Shown here: positions 5,965 through 10,350 of the stretch, piece by piece
How positions within the stretch are numbered: the stretch's first letter is position 1
Layout: each line of letters begins with the position of its first letter
From: an uncultured Clostridium sp.
Lineage (GTDB): Bacteria > Bacillota > Clostridia > Clostridiales > Clostridiaceae
DNA length: 10,350 nt
Direction: 5' to 3'
NCBI GenBank assembly: GCA_900543325.1
Contig: UQQU01000096.1
Coordinates: forward strand, 1-10,350
Position numbers and translations under genes: made by a program
The notes under the pieces: model-generated
What the model was told of the DNA's origin: nothing
Seen by the model: the letters and a program-made list of their open reading frames with translations, nothing else
Database searches by the model: none

Positions 5965-5998
5965 CAAAATAAAAAACCCAACTTCCGCTGAGTTTTTT
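5965..5998 (-). terminator. Rho-independent terminator of ddl
   Basis: Arms 5971-5980 and 5989-5998. In minus-strand RNA they pair as AAAAAACUCA with UGGGUUUUUU (one U-G pair) around the 8-base loop GCGGAAGU, and a T6 run ends the stem. It begins 11 bases after the ddl stop. It is nearly symmetric, so some + strand activity is possible but would serve no gene. Confidence 0.9.
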
Positions 5999-6008
5999 AT
6001 TTTTTGTA

Positions 6009-6920
6009 TTAAATGCTTCTTTTAACCTTTAAAGATGTTTCTATTATTTTATCTAAAAGTCCAGCATAACTAATTTCTATAGCAGCTGCACTCTTAGGGA
6101 AAAGACTTGCCGGTGTCATTCCTGGTAATGTATTTACCTCTAATATATATGGAACTCCATTTTTATCAATAATCATATCAACTCTAGCATACACTTGACA
6201 CTTTAAAGCCTTATAAGTTTCTAGCGCCATTTTTTCAACTTCCTTATGAAGTTCTTCTTCTAATTCAATAACTATTTCATCTGCTCCATCAGCTGCATAT
6301 TTTTGAGTATAATCAAAGAAATCAGATTTTGGCTTAATAGCTATAACTGGCCACATTTTACCATCAAATACTGGGCAAGTTATTTCATCACCTTCAACAA
6401 ATTCCTCAATCATTACTTCTGTATCCCATTTTAATCCTTCTTCAACCGCCGCTTGAATATCCTCTTTATTCTTTATCTTAAATGTAGCAACACTTGAACC
6501 TCCATTTGTTGGTTTAACGAAAACAGGATATCCCATTTCCTCGATTTTATCATAATCTATTTCTTCTACAGATGAAACATTAATCCATCTTGCTGTTCTA
6601 ATATCGTTTGCTTTTAATATTCTTTTTGTAAAATCCTTATCCATACATACTCCTGAACTTATAGGGCCACATCCAGAATAGGGTATATCTAGAGTTTGAA
6701 GTACTGATTGAACAGTTCCATCCTCACCAAATTTTCCATGAAGAGCTAATAAAGCAAAATCTATATCTTTAACCTTATTTACTATATCTTCTTTATTATC
6801 AATAACTACTGGTATTACTTCATATTTATTTTTATCTATTTTTTCAACTATTGAATTACCACTCTTAAGTGAAATTTCTCTTTCTGAAGAAATTCCCCCC
6901 ATTATTACTCCAACTTTCAT
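6009..6920 (-). CDS. ddl: D-alanine--D-alanine ligase
   Basis: Joins two D-alanines at the cost of ATP to supply the dipeptide for peptidoglycan precursors; cytosolic, ATP-grasp fold. Numbered from the corrected start (303 residues): MGGISSEREIS with Glu13 (Escherichia coli DdlB Glu15), LHGKFGEDG with His61, VKPTNGGSSV with the Ser142-143 pair, EEFVEGDE, FFDYTQKY with Tyr204, and ILEVNTLPGMTPASLFPKS with the metal-binding Glu and Asn. Tyr204 is at the place of DdlB Tyr216, which favours D-Ala-D-Ala; VanA-type D-lactate ligases differ there. The ATG at 6926 abuts the AGGAGG SD, while the next ATG (6920) is 6 bases away and gives MKVGVIMGG, the usual N-terminus. No murF follows; the gene is a single unit with an extended -10 upstream and a strong terminator downstream. 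Confidence 0.96.
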   Translation of the reverse strand: MKVGVIMGGISSEREISLKSGNSIVEKIDKNKYEVIPVVIDNKEDIVNKVKDIDFALLALHGKFGEDGTVQSVLQTLDIPYSGCGPISSGVCMDKDFTKRILKANDIRTARWINVSSVEEIDYDKIEEMGYPVFVKPTNGGSSVATFKIKNKEDIQAAVEEGLKWDTEVMIEEFVEGDEITCPVFDGKMWPVIAIKPKSDFFDYTQKYAADGADEIVIELEEELHKEVEKMALETYKALKCQVYARVDMIIDKNGVPYILEVNTLPGMTPASLFPKSAAAIEISYAGLLDKIIETSLKVKRSI

Positions 6921-6926
6921 ATACAT

Positions 6927-6932
6927 CCTCCT
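6927..6932 (-). promoter_or_regulatory. SD site that fixes the ddl start at ATG 6920
   Basis: AGGAGG on the minus strand runs directly into the first ATG (6924-6926), too close for initiation. The second ATG (6918-6920) has normal spacing. Confidence 0.75.
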
Positions 6933-6977
6933 AAAACTCTAGTAATTATGTAGATATTACTATATATTTTTATATCA

Positions 6978-6986
6978 ATTATATCA
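6978..6986 (-). promoter_or_regulatory. Extended -10 promoter of ddl
   Basis: TGATATAAT on the minus strand is a perfect TGN-TATAAT extended -10. No good -35 is present, as is common for this class. Predicted start near 6971, leader about 50 bases. It directly adjoins the double-hairpin element at 6984-7064. Confidence 0.55.
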
Positions 6987-7064
6987 TAAATGAATCTCCA
7001 AATCTTCGATTTGGTCAGATGAATTTACAACTCCGTCTGTTTAGTTAGGAGTTGTTTCATAAAT
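6984..7064. repeat. Double-hairpin element between nth and ddl, bounded by an 8-bp direct repeat
   Basis: Hairpin A (6994-7020): CCAAATC-TTC-GATTTGG, extended by ATCT/AGAT with a two-base bulge. Hairpin B (7019-7060): ACAACTCC and GGAGTTGT around a 13-base loop, extended by ATGAA/TTCAT with a three-base bulge. Each is preceded on the + strand by ATGAATYT (6990 and 7019). TCATAAAT occurs at both borders (6984-6991 and 7057-7064). Neither hairpin has a U-tract, so they are poor terminators, and they lie upstream of the predicted ddl start. A small dispersed palindromic repeat or a message-stabilising 3' end for nth are the main options. Confidence 0.5.
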
Positions 7065-7106
7065 TATAAACATAACTTCAAATATTTATATTCTAATTTA
7101 AAACTT

Positions 7107-7748
7107 TTATTTTGCTTTAGCTTTTTGCTCCTTAAAATATTTACATCTATTAGTAAGTGGGCATTCATTACATTTAGGATTTCTTGCTATACAACATCTT
7201 CTACCATGAAATATTAATAAATGGTGTGTCAAGCTCCATTCTTTTTTAGGTAATTCTGCTTGAAGTTGTTTCTCAACCTCTAAAACATTATCTGAATCTG
7301 CTAATCCAAGTCTATTAGAAACTCTAAAAACATGTGTATCAACTGCAATAGATGGAACTCCAAAGGCATTTGATAATACTACATTTGCAGTTTTTCTTCC
7401 TGCACCTGCTAAACTTGTTATCTCTTCCATGGTTTTCGGAACTTCTCCATTAAATTTTCCTTTAAGTTGATTACACATAATTAATATATTTTTAGCCTTA
7501 CTTCTATATAGCCCTATTTGTTTTATTCTTGCTTCAAGCTCATCTATAGATAATGTTAGAAATGCATCAACATCTGGATAATCTCTAAACAAACTTTCAG
7601 TTACTTCATTAACTTTCTTATCTGTAGTTTGTGCAGATAAAATTGTTGCAACTAATAACTGAAAAGGAGTTTCATGATTTAATTCACATTTAGCATCTGG
7701 ATATAATCTTTTTAACTCCTCTAATATGATTTTAGTCCTTTGTTTCAT
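7107..7748 (-). CDS. nth: Endonuclease III (DNA glycosylase/AP lyase, 4Fe-4S)
   Basis: Base-excision repair enzyme that removes oxidised pyrimidines and nicks the abasic site. The 213 residues match the usual 210-215. The helix-hairpin-helix plus catalytic segment is LAGAGRKTANVVLSNAFG (113-130), with the lyase Lys119, followed by VDTHVFRVSNRLG with the catalytic Asp137. The C-terminal iron-sulfur loop is Cys186-X6-Cys193-X2-Cys196-X5-Cys202, the exact endonuclease III spacing; MutY is much longer. The ATG has AGGAGG 8 bases upstream. plsC ends 109 bases above, in a spacer without hairpin terminator or clear promoter, so nth is probably read through from the plsC promoter. No canonical terminator follows; the double hairpin begins about 47 bases past the stop. 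Confidence 0.96.
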   Translation of the reverse strand: MKQRTKIILEELKRLYPDAKCELNHETPFQLLVATILSAQTTDKKVNEVTESLFRDYPDVDAFLTLSIDELEARIKQIGLYRSKAKNILIMCNQLKGKFNGEVPKTMEEITSLAGAGRKTANVVLSNAFGVPSIAVDTHVFRVSNRLGLADSDNVLEVEKQLQAELPKKEWSLTHHLLIFHGRRCCIARNPKCNECPLTNRCKYFKEQKAKAK

Positions 7749-7857
7749 TTAACTTTCCTCCTAAAAAAATTTTAACATCATCACTCTACTAATATCCTAA
7801 TCCCCTAATATTTAAACTTATTAATTAGCCATAAATTCTTAATTTCTTAACCCCTAA

Positions 7858-8562
7858 CTATTTATAAACCCCTCTATATTCATCTGGTAATCCATTAGCT
7901 ATTGATTTCATTATGTAAGTTAGGCATCTATCATCATATTCATGTTTAGATTCATCTTTATCCTTTTTAGGAAGTTCTATATACTCTCCTATTCTTACAT
8001 TTACCTCAGCCTCATTCCATTGTTCACCTGCCATATCACCATTTTTATTAATTGGTAATAATTTTTCAGTTCCATATAATGAAATAGGTACTATCTTTGC
8101 TTTACTCATTCTAGCGACTAATAATACACCTTTTTTCCCTTCTATCATACTTCCAGTTCTACTTCTTGTCCCTTCAGGAAAAAGAACAAGATTCTCTCCA
8201 TCTTTTAATACCTTTATCATAGACATAATAGCTTCTTTATCAGCACTATTAGGCTTAATAGATATATTCTTCACTACTTTAGTTCCTAAATTAGTAACTG
8301 GATCATTTGAAAGTTTAACTCCAGCAACAAAAGTAGGGTCATATTCATCCTTTAATATTTTTTCTATAATAAATCCATCTGAATTGCTTAAATGGTTACT
8401 AATAAATATTTTAGGTCCATCTGCTTTTTTTATATTTTCATATCCACTTACATTAATTTTTGCATATTTTTTTAAATACCCATTTATCTTATTTCTTGCT
8501 ATTTTTACAACTAATTTTTCTGGCAAAAGCTCTATAAGCCTTGCAGTATTCTTAGACATCAT
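7858..8562 (-). CDS. 1-acyl-sn-glycerol-3-phosphate acyltransferase family protein (PlsC-like)
   Basis: Predicted to transfer an acyl chain to lysophosphatidic acid, giving phosphatidic acid at the inner face of the membrane. Of the PlsC motifs, motif I is SNHLSNSDG with the H-X4-D pair His57/Asp62, motif III is LFPEGTRSR (127-135), followed by EGKKGVLLVAR (141-151) and the motif IV-like IVPISLYG (157-164). The 234 residues have no strong membrane helix, so it is peripheral. Length fits PlsC, but the family includes acyltransferases with other acceptors, so the substrate is inferred and I give no symbol. Two ATGs in tandem (8562, 8559) follow a G6 SD (8572-8577); the first has the better spacing. 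It has its own promoter at 8601-8629, separating it from queG. Confidence 0.88.
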   Translation of the reverse strand: MMSKNTARLIELLPEKLVVKIARNKINGYLKKYAKINVSGYENIKKADGPKIFISNHLSNSDGFIIEKILKDEYDPTFVAGVKLSNDPVTNLGTKVVKNISIKPNSADKEAIMSMIKVLKDGENLVLFPEGTRSRTGSMIEGKKGVLLVARMSKAKIVPISLYGTEKLLPINKNGDMAGEQWNEAEVNVRIGEYIELPKKDKDESKHEYDDRCLTYIMKSIANGLPDEYRGVYK

Positions 8563-8600
8563 ATTTAATTTCCCCCCTTAAATTAACTATGTATATAAAC

Positions 8601-8629
8601 ATTATATTTTATATATTTCCTTAAAACAA
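8601..8629 (-). promoter_or_regulatory. Promoter of plsC (and probably nth)
   Basis: TTGTTT (8624-8629), a 17-base spacer and a perfect TATAAT (8601-8606) on the minus strand, inside the 72-base queG-plsC spacer. Predicted start near 8595, leader about 32 bases. No terminator is visible after queG, so read-through is also likely. Confidence 0.6.
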
Positions 8630-8634
8630 TTGAC

Positions 8635-9609
8635 TTATTTTAATCTTTCTATATATTCATTTATATAAGGTGAGTCTCCTTTATATCTTTCTATATTTTC
8701 ACCTTCATTATGTAATTTTATTATAGCATTTCTCTTAATAACATTTTTCCCTCTCCATCCACAAGACGTCTTTGAAATATTCTCCTTAAAAAATTTATTA
8801 TTCATATCAGCATAAATATGACTTTTTAAATTACACATAAATTCCAAAGGTTTAAACTCTTCAATTTTTGAAAAATGTATATCATTATTGTATGGGCATA
8901 TATTTTGACACATATCACAACCAAATATCTTACCTTTTAAAAGCTTTATATCAATATCTGTTAATTCCTTTTTTTGTGTAATATACGAGGAACATATATT
9001 GGGATTAATCTTATTTATATTTATAGATTTTGTGGGGCATTCTTTATAACATATATTACATTCTCCACATTCTTTATATTCTTTTATATCTTCAAAACTT
9101 CGTACTTCATCACTATTTAATTCTAAATCAGTAATTATTTCTCCTAAGAATACATAAGAGCCATATTTTTTCGTTATAATCATATTATTTCTACCTATAA
9201 ATCCAATATTAGCTAAATAAGCAATATATCTTTCAGGCAATGTATTACTATCTACAAAAGAAATAGCTTCACCACCTCTAGATTTAATAAAATCACAAAT
9301 TTTATCTAAATATTTTTTTACAACCCTATGATAGTCTAAGCCTTTAGTATATTTAGAGAATCCATTTTCTAAATTATTTTCAACCCAAAGATAGGGAAAA
9401 GCTATTGAAATAATAGTTTTTCCCCTTTCCATATACCACATTGGGTTTATTCTCTTCTCTATATCAGCTTCTTCAAATTCATTTTCTAAACCCATTTCTT
9501 TTCTATAATTATAAAACTCTTTTAATTCATCAAATCTTCTACATTTTATAAATCCAATAGTATCTAAATTTAACGAATTACAATATTCTTTTAGCTCTTC
9601 CTTAATCAT
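8635..9609 (-). CDS. queG: Epoxyqueuosine reductase QueG (cobalamin, two 4Fe-4S)
   Basis: Last step of queuosine synthesis: reduces epoxyqueuosine at wobble position 34 of tRNAs for Asp, Asn, His and Tyr, using cobalamin and iron-sulfur clusters. The N-terminal domain ends in FVDSNTLPERYIAYLANIG (118-136), with Asp120 in the place of the proposed catalytic Asp, then FIGRNNMII and GSYVFLGEI. The clusters are bound by Cys181-X2-Cys184-X2-Cys187-X3-Cys191 with Cys206, and Cys231-X2-Cys234-X3-Cys238 followed by PYN. At 324 residues it is shorter than E. coli QueG (about 380): the C-terminal HEAT-like part is reduced to a stub (WRGKNVIKRNAIIKLHNEG). It starts 3 bases after the cysE stop, with its weak SD (GGTGAT) inside the cysE tail, so translation is probably coupled. 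The non-homologous QueH is excluded by the motifs. Confidence 0.94.
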   Translation of the reverse strand: MIKEELKEYCNSLNLDTIGFIKCRRFDELKEFYNYRKEMGLENEFEEADIEKRINPMWYMERGKTIISIAFPYLWVENNLENGFSKYTKGLDYHRVVKKYLDKICDFIKSRGGEAISFVDSNTLPERYIAYLANIGFIGRNNMIITKKYGSYVFLGEIITDLELNSDEVRSFEDIKEYKECGECNICYKECPTKSININKINPNICSSYITQKKELTDIDIKLLKGKIFGCDMCQNICPYNNDIHFSKIEEFKPLEFMCNLKSHIYADMNNKFFKENISKTSCGWRGKNVIKRNAIIKLHNEGENIERYKGDSPYINEYIERLK

Positions 9610-9612
9610 AAA

Positions 9613-10206
9613 TTAAATCACCATATCATTATAAATTTCTTTGCTATTACCCCTATAATCTTCTATCTCTATTATTGCTGACATTTCTTCCTTGCCCCTA
9701 ATTATATTTTTAGCTGGGATTCCAACTGCTGTAGCTCCTTCAGGAACATCTTTCAACACTACAGAATTGGCACCAACTTTAGAATTACTTCCAATATATA
9801 TAGGTCCAAGCACCTTAGCTCCAGCTCCTATTATAACATTATCACCTAAAGTAGGATGCCTCTTTCCTTTATCTTTCCCTGTTCCACCTAATGTTACTCC
9901 ATGATATAAAAGCACATTATCTCCAATTTCTGCTGTTTCCCCAATTACTACACCCATTCCATGATCTATAACCAATCCTTTTCCAATCTTAGCTCCTGGA
10001 TGTATCTCTATACCTGTAAAAAATCTAGATATTTGTGATACAAGCCTAGCTAAAAAGAATAGCTTTTTAGTGTAAAGAAAATGAGCTATTCTATACGCAA
10101 TCATCGCATGAATCGTAGGATAAAGTAAAAACACTTCAATCTTACTTCTAGCAGCAGGGTCATTCTCCATAACTCTATTTAAATCATATCTTAAATTCCT
10201 AAACAT
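9613..10206 (-). CDS. cysE: Serine O-acetyltransferase
   Basis: Makes O-acetylserine from serine and acetyl-CoA, the first step of cysteine synthesis. A short N-terminal helical region (1-60) is followed by a left-handed beta-helix of hexapeptide repeats (65-168). Active-site landmarks: GIEIHPGA (65-72), IDHGMGVVIGE with His82 in the place of E. coli His158, the GGTGKDKGKRHPT loop with His117 in the place of His193, and VGIPAKNI. E. coli Asp143 is Glu67 here, as in B. subtilis CysE, so it is not a defect. The 197 residues lack the long N-terminal extension of enterobacterial CysE. The ATG has AAAGGAGG 7 bases upstream. queG follows after 2 bases. No T-box (no GGTGG-ACC motif) is present upstream; the repeats at 10232-10305 are the only visible control candidates. 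cysK is not next to it in view. Confidence 0.95.
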   Translation of the reverse strand: MFRNLRYDLNRVMENDPAARSKIEVFLLYPTIHAMIAYRIAHFLYTKKLFFLARLVSQISRFFTGIEIHPGAKIGKGLVIDHGMGVVIGETAEIGDNVLLYHGVTLGGTGKDKGKRHPTLGDNVIIGAGAKVLGPIYIGSNSKVGANSVVLKDVPEGATAVGIPAKNIIRGKEEMSAIIEIEDYRGNSKEIYNDMVI

Positions 10207-10231
10207 AAACCTACCTCCTTTAACTAAATTG

Positions 10232-10305
10232 TTCGTTAAGGCTTGAATGCCGTGATGACGAAAATTAATTATATACCCTCCAGAATTTGTGTAATTTTCG
10301 TTAAG
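10232..10305. promoter_or_regulatory. Direct and inverted repeats upstream of cysE
   Basis: TTCGTTAAG occurs twice in the same direction (10232-10240, 10297-10305). ACGAAAATTA (10258-10267) and TAATTTTCGT (10292-10301) form a perfect 10-base inverted repeat with a 24-base interval. Within that interval the minus strand carries TATAAT (in GGGTATATAATTA), without a good -35. The arrangement suits an operator over a cysE promoter, or a leader hairpin if transcription comes from the upstream gene. I cannot name the regulator. Confidence 0.35.
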
Positions 10306-10308
10306 AAT

Positions 10309-10350
10309 TTATATCTTTCTTTCCATAAAAACTGCTAAAGCTTCGAAAGT
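10309..10350 (-). CDS. C-terminal end of an unidentified upstream gene
   Basis: Thirteen codons open to the window edge encode TFEALAVFMERKI followed by TAA. The composition looks like the end of an amphipathic helix in a real protein, and the same-strand position 102 bases ahead of cysE fits a neighbouring gene. The fragment is far too short to identify a family, and a chance open frame is possible. Confidence 0.45.
   Translation of the reverse strand, partial: TFEALAVFMERKI

Noticed and set aside
3156..6920. A vancomycin-resistance locus, because a VanW protein and a D-Ala ligase lie close together.
   Set aside because: The ligase has the Tyr typical of D-Ala-D-Ala ligases, there is no vanH, vanX, vanR or vanS, and VanW-domain proteins are common in clostridia without resistance.
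6994..7060. The double hairpin as an ordinary terminator of nth.
   Set aside because: Neither stem is followed by a U-tract on the minus strand, and no + strand gene needs one.
8384..8581. A + strand open frame opposite plsC.
   Set aside because: It is antisense to conserved PlsC codons including motif I, and has no SD site or promoter.
9692..9904. A + strand open frame opposite cysE.
   Set aside because: It results from the codon pattern of the hexapeptide repeats on the other strand; no SD site and no family resemblance.
10207..10308. A T-box or SAM riboswitch in front of cysE.
   Set aside because: The spacer is only about 100 bases and lacks the T-box antiterminator motif, a terminator hairpin and S-box conserved blocks.
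1..10350. A hidden defence system, phage remnant, toxin-antitoxin pair or biosynthetic cluster.
   Set aside because: Every long open frame on the minus strand belongs to a recognised housekeeping or envelope family; spacers are short and hold only control signals.

Overview
The window is a stretch of an AT-rich Firmicutes chromosome, most likely Clostridium sensu stricto or a close relative. The grounds are very AT-rich spacers, strong AGGAGG-type Shine-Dalgarno (SD) sites, frequent GTG and TTG starts, a cggR-gap glycolytic operon head, and Gram-positive protein types (DegV/FakB-like, VanW-G5, short CysE, short QueG). The species cannot be fixed by eye. Every convincing gene lies on the minus strand, so transcription runs from high to low coordinates. 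I saw no tRNA, rRNA, CRISPR array, IS element, phage module or + strand gene.

In transcription order: the last codons of an unidentified gene (10309-10350); cysE (serine acetyltransferase) tightly followed by queG (epoxyqueuosine reductase); plsC (acyltransferase) with its own good promoter; nth (endonuclease III). Then come a spacer with two adjacent hairpins (about 6990-7060), ddl (D-Ala-D-Ala ligase) with a clear terminator, a GH25 lysozyme with a C-terminal fibronectin-III-like domain, and a membrane-anchored VanW-G5 protein. They are followed by trmL and degV sharing one promoter and a terminator. Last is cggR, behind a recognisable CggR operator, running into the first 25 codons of gap.

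Three themes can be read. Sulfur supply and tRNA wobble-base modification sit together (cysE-queG; trmL also acts on position 34). Three successive genes are cell-wall related (ddl, GH25, vanW), each with its own control signals. The left end is the start of the central glycolytic operon, where CggR is expected to repress its own gene and gap when fructose-1,6-bisphosphate is low.

The most informative non-coding signals are the CggR operator, two inverted repeats between cggR and gap, the double hairpin between nth and ddl, and repeats upstream of cysE. In four genes (trmL, vanW, GH25, ddl) the longest open frame begins in or against the SD site, so the true start lies a few codons further in; I give corrected starts. 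I found no convincing sign of a new defence, mobile or biosynthetic system. This is ordinary housekeeping sequence with some regulatory elements worth checking.
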